DNA of 64,000 nt from Pseudoalteromonas arctica (GCF_012927645.1 NZ_JABBMT010000008.1:62001-126000), one strand, 5' to 3'; shown: positions 53,907 through 63,515, counted from the first letter of the stretch. Made by a program: numbers and translations. Notes: a model not told the origin generated them from the letters alone.

Positions 53907-55138
53907 TGCGACCAATCAATTTAACCGAGCCACTACCAGAAAAAGTACGCTTATATCACGTAAAGCAATGGCCATTATGGATGCTGGCATTTCGTCCTTA
54001 TTTTTTAGCGGCTGGATTATTGGCTGTATTCTCGGTTGGCTATTGGTTGCTAATTTTAACGGGTCATGCCAGTTGGAGTCTAACTATGCCAGCGACGCTT
54101 TGGCATGCTCATGAAATGATGTTTGGCTTTGCTGGTGCTGTGGCTGTGGGATTTTTATTAACCGCTGCACAAACTTGGACTGGGGTTGCGAGTATTAGCG
54201 GTAATAAATTGCTATTACTAACGATATTGTGGTTAGCAGCGCGAGGTGCATTTTTTATAGCTAATACAGGCGTTGCACATTTTAATTTATATGCGGTGAT
54301 CTTTTGCCAATTGCTGTGGTGGTTGGGAGCAATTATGGCGTTGGCAAATATGTTACTTAAAGCAAATAGCAAGAATAACTATCAATTTTTGCCGATTTTA
54401 GGCGCGTTATGTACCCTCAATATCATCTATTTGTGGTTGGTTATTGAGCAAAATATGTTGTTGGCGTTTGCGGTTGTAGATACTGCTGTACTGGTAATGA
54501 CGTTACTTATCGGTGTGGTGGCTGGGCGTGTGTTACCGTTTTTTACTGCTCGTGGTCTTGGCTTAGCTGAGCAAGTTAGTACGCCTGGTTTAGATAAGGG
54601 GCTGCTATATAGCTCATTATTTGCAATTATCGTTTATTTTATTAGCCAACTATTTATGCCAAATGTCAAACCTGGTTGGGCATTGGCTGTCGTTGCAGTA
54701 TTGCATTTAACTCGTTCATTTTTGTGGTGGAATAAGCAAGTGTTAAAAGTGCCGTTGCTATGGTCTCTGCACTTTTCATACCTTGCTTTGGGGGTTGGCT
54801 TAGCGCTGGTGGCGTTGAGTTTTTACAGTTCAGTTATTTTATTTAAAGATGCGTTGCATATGATCACCATCGGTGCCATTGGGATGATGATCTTAGCGAT
54901 GATGACACGGGTATCACATGGTCATACTGGGCGTCCTTTAACGATACCTTCTTTTATGGCTGTGGCATTTGCTTTAGTACTTGTTGCAGCGATTGTTCGT
55001 TCATTATTACCTTTTGTAATTGGACCACATATTGCGTGGCAGCTAAGCGCAGTATTGTGGCTAATTGCATTTTTATTGTTCTTGATCCATTGCATTCCTA
55101 TTTTAACGCGGCGTCGTGTTGATGGGCGTCGTGGGTAA
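53906..55138 (+). CDS. nnrS: NnrS family membrane protein, NO stress
   Basis: 410 residues, about twelve membrane helices. WPLWMLAFRPYFLAAGLLAV at the start, ATLWHAHEMMFGFAGAVAVG, TAAQTWTGV and ALHMITIGAIGMMILAMMTR with GHTGRPL at the end are diagnostic. NnrS binds haem and copper in Rhodobacter and lowers NO-derived iron-dinitrosyl damage in Vibrio cholerae. It is coupled to the small gene before it and 18 bp from hmp. Confidence 0.94.
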   Translation: MRPINLTEPLPEKVRLYHVKQWPLWMLAFRPYFLAAGLLAVFSVGYWLLILTGHASWSLTMPATLWHAHEMMFGFAGAVAVGFLLTAAQTWTGVASISGNKLLLLTILWLAARGAFFIANTGVAHFNLYAVIFCQLLWWLGAIMALANMLLKANSKNNYQFLPILGALCTLNIIYLWLVIEQNMLLAFAVVDTAVLVMTLLIGVVAGRVLPFFTARGLGLAEQVSTPGLDKGLLYSSLFAIIVYFISQLFMPNVKPGWALAVVAVLHLTRSFLWWNKQVLKVPLLWSLHFSYLALGVGLALVALSFYSSVILFKDALHMITIGAIGMMILAMMTRVSHGHTGRPLTIPSFMAVAFALVLVAAIVRSLLPFVIGPHIAWQLSAVLWLIAFLLFLIHCIPILTRRRVDGRRG

Positions 55139-55156
55139 TTTATGTTAGGGAGTCTT

Positions 55157-56338
55157 ATGTTATCTGATAAAACCATTGAAATAGTTAAAAGCACCGTGCC
55201 TCTATTGGCTGAGGCCGGGACTGTTGTTACTGAGCATTTTTATAATCGTATGTTTAGCCATAACCCTGAGCTACAAGATATTTTTAATATGGCAAATCAG
55301 CGCAGCGGTCGTCAGCAATTTGCGTTATTTAATGCCTTAGCTGCCTATGCGCAAAATATTGATAATTTAGCTGTATTAAAAGAAGCGCTTGCGCGTATTA
55401 ATCATAAGCATGCCAGTATGCATATTTTGCCTGAGCATTATCCGATTGTTGGTGGACATTTAATTGGTACTTTAAAGGAATTGATCCCCGAGCAATTTAC
55501 GCCAGAAGTTGAATATGCATGGCGTGAAGCGTATGCATTACTTGCTGATATTTGCATTACTGAAGAGGCTGCTCTTTATGAGCACAGTAAAAATAACCAC
55601 GGTGGCTGGTCAGGAACACGTCAATTTGTGATCACTAAAAAGCAACCAGAATCAGCATTGGTAACGAGTTTTGCACTTACTCCTGTAGATGGTAAAGCAG
55701 TAATCACCCACAAGCCGGGGCAATATTTGGGCATTAAAGTTAAGCCTGAAGAGGCGCAATATAGCGAAATACGCCAGTATTCTATTTCCCAGCAAAGTAA
55801 TGGTGAAAATTACCGTATTAGTGTGAAAAAAGAATTGCAGCCAGCTGCAGGTATCGTATCAAATTATTTACATTTGCTAGACGAAGGGAGCGTTGTAGAG
55901 CTTTACCCGCCAGCAGGGGATTTCTTTTTACGTGTAAATAATAAGCCTGTAGTGTTAATTTCTGCTGGCGTTGGGCAAACGCCTATGCTGGCAATGCTGC
56001 AAACTTTATTGAGCGATCAATCAAATCAAGCAGTGACTTATTTACATGCTTGTGAGAATGAGCAGCAGCACTCATTTAGCCAGTTTTTGACTGAACAAGC
56101 CGCCGCACATTCAAGGTTAAATCATTATACTTGGTTGAATCATGGTGCAGAGGGAGCTGATTTTAAAGGCTTGATGGATATTTGCGTTGTTGCAGACCAA
56201 TTACCGTTAGCACAAGGTGATTTTTATATTTGTGGCCCAACTGGCTTTATGGCTGCCATTAAACAGCAACTACTTATCCTTGGTGTGGATACCGCACGTA
56301 TTCATTATGAAATATTTGGCCCACACCAAGATATTTAA
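55157..56338 (+). CDS. hmp: Flavohaemoglobin nitric oxide dioxygenase
   Basis: 393 residues from the ATG at 55157 with GGGAG upstream. An ATG at 55142 adds five residues absent from the family. Globin domain: MLSDKTIEIVKSTVPLLAEA, HFYNRMF, and proximal His in HKHASMHILPEHYPIVG. FAD site RQYSISQQS and NADPH site SAGVGQTPMLAML, then YICGPTGFM. It converts NO and O2 to nitrate with NADPH. It is the last gene of the NorR operon, followed by a terminator. Confidence 0.96.
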   Translation: MLSDKTIEIVKSTVPLLAEAGTVVTEHFYNRMFSHNPELQDIFNMANQRSGRQQFALFNALAAYAQNIDNLAVLKEALARINHKHASMHILPEHYPIVGGHLIGTLKELIPEQFTPEVEYAWREAYALLADICITEEAALYEHSKNNHGGWSGTRQFVITKKQPESALVTSFALTPVDGKAVITHKPGQYLGIKVKPEEAQYSEIRQYSISQQSNGENYRISVKKELQPAAGIVSNYLHLLDEGSVVELYPPAGDFFLRVNNKPVVLISAGVGQTPMLAMLQTLLSDQSNQAVTYLHACENEQQHSFSQFLTEQAAAHSRLNHYTWLNHGAEGADFKGLMDICVVADQLPLAQGDFYICGPTGFMAAIKQQLLILGVDTARIHYEIFGPHQDI

Positions 56339-56366
56339 TGGCAAAGCCAAGTTTAGGTTTTAAATA

Positions 56367-56387
56367 AAAGGCGCGAAATGCGCCTTT
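56367..56387. terminator. Terminator after hmp
   Basis: AAAGGCGC (56367-56374) and GCGCCTTT (56380-56387) with a 5-nt loop and GTGTTTT after it, between convergent hmp and the lipoprotein gene. Confidence 0.85.
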
Positions 56388-56392
56388 GTGTT

Positions 56393-56764
56393 TTAAAGTA
56401 CTTCGCACTCTACATTGACAAGGGTAATACGTAGCTGTTTTTTAGGGTAAAACAGTAAACATTTACCTTTTGACTTTTGCAGAATAAATTTTTCAGAAGG
56501 GATATTATGTGCTCCCATAATTGGCATACCATCAGGGCCTTTACTGGTGCCATGGTCAATTAATAATTCTGCGCTGTTTGTAAATACATCATCTGCAAGG
56601 GTAACTAAAGCACCGCCTTTAGCTGATTGAATAGCTTGTTGAAGTTGCGTAGTAACACCTGGGTTTATATGCGTTAACGTCGCATCTTGTGGTTGCTCAG
56701 CTTGTGTGCTGTTACAGCCAGTAAGTAAAGCAACGAAAGCTGCGCTGAAAGTAGATTTAATCAT
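56393..56764 (-). CDS. Small putative lipoprotein, unknown function
   Basis: 123 residues. Lipobox LLTGC (Cys at about 17). The mature protein has a VTLADDVFTNSAELLIDHGT segment, a glycine-rich loop and a cysteine pair near the end (KGKCLLFYP, NVECEVL). No known domain. Its start overlaps the S41 peptidase stop by 8 nt, so both are translated together and may act together in the envelope. Confidence 0.7.
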   Translation of the reverse strand: MIKSTFSAAFVALLTGCNSTQAEQPQDATLTHINPGVTTQLQQAIQSAKGGALVTLADDVFTNSAELLIDHGTSKGPDGMPIMGAHNIPSEKFILQKSKGKCLLFYPKKQLRITLVNVECEVL

Positions 56765-58394
56765 TTGACTTGCCTTTATTTAGCCATGTTAAATCCATAT
56801 TGGTGTTATAAAGCGATTTTGGTGGTGTTAGTTCTAATCCATCAGCGGCTCTTGATGCATAGCTAAACTTCTTCTTAGCACTTTGGGCATTTAGTGGGCA
56901 GCTATCATTTTTAATATGATAAAGTGCAGTGGAGAGTAAAGCTTCGTTACTATCGCCAAGTTGATGGTCGAAATCATCGGCAACAGGGCAGCCTTTTACA
57001 TCCGCTAAAAACTGTGGTGATGGGGTAGGAGTTAAGCCATCCGCGTATTCGCCAAAGCCTTTGTAGTTCGCGCCGCTAAATTGAATCGTATAATACGTAG
57101 TGGCGCAATTATGTGTTGGCGTAAAGCCATAAGGTTTGCCGCAGGTTTTATCACCAATTAATACAACCTCTATATCTATGCCCTTTAAACCATTAATGAA
57201 CGCTTCGGATGCAGAACAAGTACCTGAAGTGCTGAGCACATAGACCTTGGATAGGTTTAGGTCAGGTAAAAGAGTTTGCTTTCCTTCAAAGGTTGAGTAG
57301 TCAATTTCTTGGTTAATAAAAGGTAACGGTTGCTCTATAGGCTGTTTGTCGTTTTGAATGGTTTTATAATAGTAAAAATCGTCGGTATTAGCTGGACCCG
57401 CCACCATATAGGCAAGCTGCGATGAAAGTGCTAGCAAACCACCACCATTATACCTAAAGTCGATAACAAGTTCGTCTACTTGGTCAGCTTTAAATTTGTT
57501 AATCGCATCAATTAAACCTTGTTGCGCAACACTAATATGGCTATTGAACTGCATGTAACCAACGCGCGTATTGTTCTTTGTAGAAAAGGTATTTACATTT
57601 TGCACGGGAGTCTTTGTTATATTACCAGCAGTAATGGTTCTTGATTTTTCGATACCGTCGTTACTGCGTATTTTGAAATTGTGCGATTCTCCTGCGGTAG
57701 GGCTAAATATAACATTGTTAAGTGTTTCTACTCCTGACTGAGTGTTTATATCTATGCTTACATCATCAACAGCAAGGATTGTATCTCCGCGTTGAATACC
57801 CGAATTCGCTGCTGGTGAATTATCTTCAAGGTATGCGACTCTTAAAATTCTGGGGGGAGTATTAGCTATAAACGTCCAGTTGATACCGTAACCAGACACC
57901 ACACCTGATTGCGCTTCTTTGTAAAAATCTACAGTTGGCTCGCTGTAGTGATAGTTATCTTTTTTAGCACCTGAGTCTGTTGTTTGTTCTGTTTTAAGCT
58001 GCTTAAAATACGCGGCAACAGTAGCAAAACTACTAGGGTTTTTATCTGTTATTTCGTCATACCAGAGATAAGTTTCGTTACTCCAAGAGCGTAGCCACAT
58101 TTTTTCGGTAAATTCACTGCCAGCTTTATCTGGATACGGCTTATTTTCATTATATGGGTCGTTACCTGTGCGAGGTATTGCACATTGATTGATATAATTA
58201 CTTGCAGGGTTAAACACACCAGCTTGCCAATCATTAGTTGCAGGCGGCGTTATAATTGGCGGTGGAGTCACAACTGTTTCGGATGGAGTTTCAGCAGAGT
58301 CTTTAGTCAAGCTGCCACCCCCACCGCAAGCGGTTAAAGCTAGTCCTGATAAGCCGATAAATATTGCAAGGTAAATCCTATTCCGATTAAACAT
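56757..58394 (-). CDS. S41-family (C-terminal processing) peptidase, lipoprotein
   Basis: 545 residues. Lipobox LTACG (Cys about 22). PDZ-like domain about 165-260 (NSPAANSGIQRGDTILAVDD). Catalytic S41 domain about 280-480: ELVIDFRYNGGGLL, nucleophile region VLSTSGTCSASEAFINGLKG, and lysine in LIGDKTCGKPYGFTP. It should cleave envelope proteins; the substrate is unknown. Upstream of and coupled to the small lipoprotein. Confidence 0.9.
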   Translation of the reverse strand: MFNRNRIYLAIFIGLSGLALTACGGGGSLTKDSAETPSETVVTPPPIITPPATNDWQAGVFNPASNYINQCAIPRTGNDPYNENKPYPDKAGSEFTEKMWLRSWSNETYLWYDEITDKNPSSFATVAAYFKQLKTEQTTDSGAKKDNYHYSEPTVDFYKEAQSGVVSGYGINWTFIANTPPRILRVAYLEDNSPAANSGIQRGDTILAVDDVSIDINTQSGVETLNNVIFSPTAGESHNFKIRSNDGIEKSRTITAGNITKTPVQNVNTFSTKNNTRVGYMQFNSHISVAQQGLIDAINKFKADQVDELVIDFRYNGGGLLALSSQLAYMVAGPANTDDFYYYKTIQNDKQPIEQPLPFINQEIDYSTFEGKQTLLPDLNLSKVYVLSTSGTCSASEAFINGLKGIDIEVVLIGDKTCGKPYGFTPTHNCATTYYTIQFSGANYKGFGEYADGLTPTPSPQFLADVKGCPVADDFDHQLGDSNEALLSTALYHIKNDSCPLNAQSAKKKFSYASRAADGLELTPPKSLYNTNMDLTWLNKGKSND

Positions 58395-58491
58395 TTTTAA
58401 CTACGTTCCTGTAAATACTTATTAATGAAAATATCAACTTGAATGGTATTAGGCAATATAAACATTTCTAGAAACGTAAACAAATGTAGCA

Positions 58492-59151
58492 TTAAAGGCG
58501 GTTGTTGTTAGGTCTCTGAGCTATAGCCTGGTTCTGCCATGTTTTAAAGAGCTGTTGCTGTTTAGTAGAAATTTTTAATCCGTAGGTTTTTTGCATATAA
58601 AAGTATGCATCGGCGATGCGTTTTCGTGAATATGCGGGTGGCTCAATCACTCGCCGTTTAAAATTTACTTTGACTTGGCAATTGCCGTATTGATTGGCGT
58701 TACCTGCAATCATACCAAATCGATAATTAGATCTATCGGCATTGATTTCACCAATCGCCGGAGCAAGGTTATTTATATCGGCTTCCATTTTTCGAAACTG
58801 GGCACTGGTTTTAATGCAATTTTTTCGACCGCCATTTTGCCAGCATTGTAGCTGGTGACCAAACTCCCATGCGGGCACTATATGTTCCCACTCAATCCGA
58901 GTTGCGCGAACATTGGGTTTTCCTGATCGAGTTACCGCATTGCGTGGCACATAACCACATGAATTTGGGTCGGGCACCAGTTTTTTACCTTGGTGTTTAA
59001 TATTACAGCCGCAATAAAGGCTGGTGGCGTTATCAGGAAGGGTTTTGATGAGGTGTTTTTTTGCGCTGTAAAAACTGGTGAATTGTTCAGCATAAAGGTT
59101 AAAACTCACACAACACAATACCAGCGCAATAATTAAATGCGGCATATCCAA
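58492..59151 (-). CDS. endA: Endonuclease I, periplasmic/secreted
   Basis: 219 residues. Signal peptide 1-21. EndA/Dns domain with KKHLIKTLPDNATSLYCGC, the catalytic histidine in TRIEWEHIVPAWEFGHQLQC, and EINADRSNYRFGM. Several cysteines for disulfides. It degrades double-stranded DNA nonspecifically in the periplasm or outside. With the GlyGly-CTERM nuclease it gives two exported DNases in the window. Confidence 0.93.
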   Translation of the reverse strand: MDMPHLIIALVLCCVSFNLYAEQFTSFYSAKKHLIKTLPDNATSLYCGCNIKHQGKKLVPDPNSCGYVPRNAVTRSGKPNVRATRIEWEHIVPAWEFGHQLQCWQNGGRKNCIKTSAQFRKMEADINNLAPAIGEINADRSNYRFGMIAGNANQYGNCQVKVNFKRRVIEPPAYSRKRIADAYFYMQKTYGLKISTKQQQLFKTWQNQAIAQRPNNNRL

Positions 59152-59267
59152 TCACTTTAGTGAACTACAGGAAATGCTATTTTAGAGTGATTAACCTATA
59201 GGGTAAATCGGTTAAATGGGCTAAGTTGTCTTAAATGCAATAAATAATCTACGAGCTCGCCACTCAA

Positions 59268-59975
59268 CTATCTGTAGCGTTTACGACGACGTAGGAGAAC
59301 ATTTTGCAGTAACAAAGTGATACCCGTGAGGCAAAACAACACACTGGTTGCCGAAAAGCTAATCAATAACGGGTTATTGAAGTCTTCGCGTTCATCGTAG
59401 TCCATAATATGCAGCATCCAAAAAAAGTCAAAAATTCGCCAAATTGTGCTGCGAACGGTAATAATTTGACCATTAACTGCCGACAAATATAAGGTTGTGC
59501 TCCACAGATCATCGAATTGTACTTGCCATAGGTTTTTTTGGTAGCCTACTTCTCTGGGGCCAGTTTCAAGGTGGTTAGCGTGTTTTACAGCAGCATTAAT
59601 TAACAGGTGAGCTTTGGCATTGGCAATGATGCTTTGCTGTGTTGGTGCTGCCAATAGCTGGCCAGAGCGGCCATTAAAGATCGACTCTCCTTGAGCTGTA
59701 GTCACAACAATCGTCGGGGTTGTTAAAAAGTGACGATAGCTTATTTGCTGTGGTTCATTTATTTGCACAACAATGCTATCGAGTGAAGCTGAGTAGTCTT
59801 GCTGTTTAAATGGGTTATTTAACTGCCGTGTAGCCAAATGTTTGCCGTGTACTTTTTCAAGAGGGATAGCACTCATCACTAAGCCGCCTAATAACCATGC
59901 AAAAATTTGGATCGCCAATAAGTAGCCTAACCATTTGTGAAGTTTACGTGCATGTTTAAAAATGCGTTTATTCAT
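59268..59975 (-). CDS. PepSY-domain membrane protein
   Basis: 235 residues. N-terminal helix about 12-35 with RKLHKWLGYLLAIQIFAWLL and the His often found in PepSY-associated TM proteins. Two PepSY-like periplasmic segments (about 55-180; LLINAAVKHANHLETGPREV, WQVQFDDLWSTTLYLSAVNG). C-terminal helix about 205-228, basic end. Family roles include flavin or iron reductase activity; none can be assigned here. Confidence 0.83.
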   Translation of the reverse strand: MNKRIFKHARKLHKWLGYLLAIQIFAWLLGGLVMSAIPLEKVHGKHLATRQLNNPFKQQDYSASLDSIVVQINEPQQISYRHFLTTPTIVVTTAQGESIFNGRSGQLLAAPTQQSIIANAKAHLLINAAVKHANHLETGPREVGYQKNLWQVQFDDLWSTTLYLSAVNGQIITVRSTIWRIFDFFWMLHIMDYDEREDFNNPLLISFSATSVLFCLTGITLLLQNVLLRRRKRYR

Positions 59976-60136
59976 AATTATTACTTGCTTGTTGTTATTT
60001 TAGAGGCGCTATTTTAGGAGCGATTGGGTATTTGCCAATGTGGCAAATTGTCGCAGTTACTCTATTCTAGATTTGGTATATACGCAAAATTAGGTTAAAG
60101 TTTGCGTTGTTATTAACGCAGGGTAAAAATGAAACA

Positions 60137-60517
60137 ATGTCGGAAATTCAATTTTTAAATGTAGATCTAGAGCTTGAATCAAAGCAAGATATTAGTTTGT
60201 TAGTTGCAGACTTACAAAAAAGTGCTGTGGTTTTGCATTATGATAAAGATGAGTACCGTCAACTAGCACGTATTGAGTCTAAAGAAGATGTCAGCTCACC
60301 TGATAAAGCGATTAACCATTTATGTGAATTAATAGAATCTTGTTCACGTAATGCATTAAAGCAGTGGTTATCTTGTTCTAAACGAACTTTTGATATTGGT
60401 TTTGAATCAGGCACCTCGCCTAAGTGTTTTAATCAGGCACTGCAAGCAGATACCTTGTTAAGAATATCTGCAATTGGTGCTGGCGTTGAAATTACTATTT
60501 ATCCAATCGAAAGCTAG
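60137..60517 (+). CDS. Conserved hypothetical cytoplasmic protein
   Basis: 126 residues from the ATG at 60137. Earlier in-frame TTG starts are less likely. It begins MSEIQFLNVDLELESKQDIS and ends in a beta-rich region (RISAIGAGVEITIYP). No signal or membrane segment. No domain recognised by eye. It ends inside the last codons of the convergent thioesterase gene (4-bp overlap). Confidence 0.7.
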   Translation: MSEIQFLNVDLELESKQDISLLVADLQKSAVVLHYDKDEYRQLARIESKEDVSSPDKAINHLCELIESCSRNALKQWLSCSKRTFDIGFESGTSPKCFNQALQADTLLRISAIGAGVEITIYPIES

Positions 60518-60951
60518 CGTTCAACAACGGCTGCGGTCATTCTTGATACGCAGCATAGTTCTCCACGACTATTCGTGATTTTCACTTCCCATACTGACGT
60601 TCGTTTACCTAAATGCAGCGGTTTCGCTATCGCGGTTAATATACCATTACGTGACGCTTTTAAGTGATTGGCATTGATCTCTTGGCCAACACAATAAAAC
60701 TTTGTAAAATCAACAGCAAAGTTTGCTGCGTAACTTGCGACTGTTTCTGCTAGGACGACGTTTGCCCCACCATGAACCATACCCATTGGGTTATGATGAG
60801 CTGGGATCGCGGGCATCGTTGCTACTAAATAATCATCGCCTATTTCACTTATTTCAATGCCCATGGTTTTCATCAATGTGCCTTGACCATTAATGCCGTT
60901 ATCAAGTTGCTTACATTGTGCTAGGGTGATCGGTTGATACCAAATACTCAT
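60514..60951 (-). CDS. Hotdog-fold thioesterase (PaaI/MenI-like)
   Basis: 145 residues. GMVHGGANVVLAETVASYAA (the HGG motif with the catalytic acidic residue after it), NANHLKASRNGILTAIAKPL and RTSVWEVKITNSRGELCCVS place it with YdiI/EntH-type acyl-CoA thioesterases. It may hydrolyse DHNA-CoA or aromatic acyl-CoAs; no neighbour indicates which. Confidence 0.88.
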   Translation of the reverse strand: MSIWYQPITLAQCKQLDNGINGQGTLMKTMGIEISEIGDDYLVATMPAIPAHHNPMGMVHGGANVVLAETVASYAANFAVDFTKFYCVGQEINANHLKASRNGILTAIAKPLHLGKRTSVWEVKITNSRGELCCVSRMTAAVVER

Positions 60952-61072
60952 CAGTCTACCTCGGTAAGTTAGTTACTAAGTCAGTCTACACTTTTAAATA
61001 TTTTCCTGCAGTTTAAGATTATAAAAATAGATAAAATTTACCTTTGTTATTTAACTGTTAATAGTTCATAGG

Positions 61073-61261
61073 ATGATAGAAAAGGTATTTGGATGTGCCG
61101 CAATATTATTAATGAGCCTTGTTGCTCAGTCTTTGGCTGTTACTAGTACCCAACATCATTTATTTAATCAACATGTAGCATTAAAGTTTTCCCTTGGAGT
61201 TGTGCTTGATTCTGGAAGTGGTTTAAATAGTATGAGCTTGTTATTAACGGCGCGATTTTAA
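61073..61261 (+). CDS. Possible small exported protein or outer-membrane protein remnant
   Basis: 62 residues. Signal-peptide-like start (IEKVFGCAAILLMSLVAQSL, cut after AVT). The end SGLNSMSLLLTARF has alternating hydrophobics and a terminal Phe, as in the last strand of outer-membrane barrels. A shortened porin-like gene is one explanation. No good Shine-Dalgarno is seen. Low certainty. Confidence 0.3.
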   Translation: MIEKVFGCAAILLMSLVAQSLAVTSTQHHLFNQHVALKFSLGVVLDSGSGLNSMSLLLTARF

Positions 61262-61273
61262 GCCAATTTATAT

Positions 61274-61331
61274 TTGCGATTTTCAGATAACTGTATATAC
61301 TCACAGTTAAATGTACTGTATGGAAAACCAG
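61274..61331 (+). promoter_or_regulatory. lexA promoter with two LexA (SOS) boxes
   Basis: -35 TTGCGA (61274-61279), 16-bp spacer, -10 TATACT (61296-61301). SOS box 1 CTGTATATACTCACAG (61291-61306) covers the -10. SOS box 2 CTGTATGGAAAACCAG (61316-61331) ends 4 bp before the start codon. Both fit CTG-N10-CAG, the arrangement that gives LexA tight autoregulation. Confidence 0.92.
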
Positions 61332-61335
61332 TTGT

Positions 61336-61953
61336 ATGCGCCCATTAACGAATCGCCAAGCTCAAATTCTCGAACTTATTAAAGTGTTTATTAAAGATAC
61401 CGGTATGCCACCAACCCGTGCTGAGATTGCGCAAACGTTAGGTTTTAAAAGTGCTAATGCAGCGGAAGAGCATTTAAAAGCATTGGCTAAAAAGGGCGTA
61501 ATTAAAATGAAGCCCGGTGCTAGCCGTGGGATTCAGTTGGTTGAAGAGGATGAGCCGGAACAACTTGGGTTACCTTTGATTGGCAGAGTTGCCGCTGGAG
61601 AGCCTATTTTGGCTGAGCAGCATGTTGAAAGTCACTGCAAAATAGATCCACTATTGTTTAAGCCGGCTGCTGACTTTTTACTGCGTGTGCAAGGTATGAG
61701 CATGAAAGACATTGGTATTATGGATGGTGACTTATTGGCAGTACACAGTACTCAAGTTGCTGAAAATGGCCAAGTAGTGGTTGCCCGTGTTGATGACGAT
61801 GTAACAGTAAAACGGCTTGAAAAAGCAGGGAAAAAAGTTTTTTTACACGCTGAAAATGATGAGTTTTCACCGATTGAAGTGGATCTTGAACATGAATCTT
61901 TCAATATTGAAGGATTAGCTGTTGGGGTGATCCGCAATGCTGATTGGATGTAA
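61336..61953 (+). CDS. lexA: LexA repressor
   Basis: 205 residues. DNA-binding winged helix about 1-65 ([20 protein letters not shown]). Autocleavage site Ala87-Gly88 in GRVAAGEP. Catalytic Ser122 in RVQGMSMKD and Lys159 in [11 protein letters not shown]. RecA filaments trigger cleavage and induction of the SOS genes. No sulA-like gene follows; a terminator does. Confidence 0.97.
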   Translation: MRPLTNRQAQILELIKVFIKDTGMPPTRAEIAQTLGFKSANAAEEHLKALAKKGVIKMKPGASRGIQLVEEDEPEQLGLPLIGRVAAGEPILAEQHVESHCKIDPLLFKPAADFLLRVQGMSMKDIGIMDGDLLAVHSTQVAENGQVVVARVDDDVTVKRLEKAGKKVFLHAENDEFSPIEVDLEHESFNIEGLAVGVIRNADWM

Positions 61954-61971
61954 AATTTTTGATCTATATTT

Positions 61972-61998
61972 TGCACTAAACTGGTAAAGTTTGGTGCA
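61972..61998 (+). terminator. Terminator after lexA
   Basis: TGCACTAAACT (61972-61982) and AGTTTGGTGCA (61988-61998) pair over 11 bp with one G-T, loop GGTAA, followed by TTTAATTTTTT. Confidence 0.88.
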
Positions 61999-62372
61999 TT
62001 TAATTTTTTATCGCTTTAATGGCTAGATTTTATACTTAGCTATAGCGTCCTAAGCCCTATCAACTCTACTTACCAGTTACTTTTAGCCCTCTAATATTAT
62101 TCCTAATTACAAAATAACGCACTGATTTTTAGCTGTTATTTATGCACCAAAAAGAATTTAATTGCTCTTAAAACTTGCTAATTGTTCGTTTTTTAACTAA
62201 TTGGTTAATACACTGTGTTAACAGCTGCTCTAAAAATCTAAGGATTTTGCTCAACAGCATAATTAGGGCTGTGTTAATAGTCAGTAACAATAAAAAATAA
62301 CGAATTGGCGCGAATAAAGCTGTGCCGCCTTTTCGCTTTGCGTTTTGCAATAGCATTTAAAGGAGCCGTCAT
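61999..62372. other. Intergenic region upstream of the cox operon
   Basis: About 370 bp. It must hold the cox promoter. I see no SOS box, clear -35/-10 or RNA fold. A 62-codon minus-strand frame (62168-62356) has no ribosome site and is not called. AAAGGAG lies 6-7 nt before the coxB ATG. Confidence 0.4.
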
Positions 62373-63515
62373 ATGGGTAAATTGAGCTCTACCTTGTGGC
62401 TTATATTGTTTGTTCTACCGCAGCAAGTACTGGCAAATAACCAGTTTAATATGCGTAAGGGCGTAACAGATATAAGTAATGATGTTTATCAGCTGCACAT
62501 GACAATATTTATTATATGTTGTGTGATTGGGGTCATTGTGTTCGCCGCGATGTTTTGGGCGCTGATCCACCACCGTAAATCTAAAGGGGCCAAACCAGCC
62601 CAATTTCATGAAAGTACTAAAGTTGAAATCCTCTGGACAGCAATTCCGTTTGTGATTTTAATTGCCATGGCTGTTCCCGCCACTAAAACCTTAATTTCGA
62701 TGGAAGATGCCAGTAAAGCTGATCTGACGATTAAAATTACTGGATCGCAATGGAAATGGCACTATGAGTATATGGGTGAAGATGTTGCTTTTTACTCTAT
62801 TTTATCGACTCCACAAGAACAAATAACCAATCAAGTAGATAAATCAAGCACCTACTTATTAGAGGTAGATAAACCTTTAGTGCTGCCTATTAATCAAAAA
62901 GTACGTTTTTTAATGACCTCAGACGATGTTATTCATTCTTGGTGGGTGCCTGATTTTGCAGTGAAAAAAGATGCTAACCCTGGATTTATTAATGAAACTT
63001 GGACCAAAATTAATGAAGAGGGTATTTATCGAGGGCAATGTGCAGAACTATGCGGAAAGGATCATGGCTTTATGCCCGTGGTGGTTGAAGCTAAATCAGA
63101 GCAAGCATTTGCGAACTGGCTGAGCGAAGCTAAGCAGGCAAAAGCAAATGCTGCAATTGCTGATGCTGCACTGTTAGATCAAATATTACCAAAAGAAGAA
63201 TTAATGACACTCGGTGAGCAAGTTTATATGGCTAGTTGCGCTGCGTGTCACCAACCAACAGGTATGGGTTTACCGGGGGTTTTCCCTGCGCTCAAAGGCA
63301 GTCCAGTAGTATTAGGAGATATTAAAGATCATATTGATGTCGTGCTTCATGGTCGCCCAGGTACCGCTATGCAAGCATTTGACAAGCAGTTATCAATCAA
63401 GCAGCTAGCAGCTGTGATCACCTATAAGCGTAATGCATGGGGCAATGACACTGGGGATGTAATTCAACCGAGTCAGATACAAGCCGCGATTGATGCAACT
63501 TCGGAGGCTAAATAA
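62373..63515 (+). CDS. coxB: Cytochrome c oxidase subunit II with fused cytochrome c domain
   Basis: 380 residues. Signal peptide 1-21, two membrane helices (about 45-68 and 88-110). The CuA domain shows SDDVIHSWWVPDFAVKKD and the ligand set CAELCGKDHGFMP. A C-terminal cytochrome c domain has CAACH at about residue 290 and a Met ligand region (GTAMQAFDKQLS). This is the caa3-type arrangement with cytochrome c built into subunit II. The stop overlaps the coxA start (TAATG). Confidence 0.96.
   Translation: MGKLSSTLWLILFVLPQQVLANNQFNMRKGVTDISNDVYQLHMTIFIICCVIGVIVFAAMFWALIHHRKSKGAKPAQFHESTKVEILWTAIPFVILIAMAVPATKTLISMEDASKADLTIKITGSQWKWHYEYMGEDVAFYSILSTPQEQITNQVDKSSTYLLEVDKPLVLPINQKVRFLMTSDDVIHSWWVPDFAVKKDANPGFINETWTKINEEGIYRGQCAELCGKDHGFMPVVVEAKSEQAFANWLSEAKQAKANAAIADAALLDQILPKEELMTLGEQVYMASCAACHQPTGMGLPGVFPALKGSPVVLGDIKDHIDVVLHGRPGTAMQAFDKQLSIKQLAAVITYKRNAWGNDTGDVIQPSQIQAAIDATSEAK

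Noticed and set aside
62168-62356. 62-codon minus-strand ORF upstream of coxB
   Set aside because: It has a membrane-like stretch, but no ribosome site upstream and no recognisable similarity; chance frame in AT-rich DNA is likelier.
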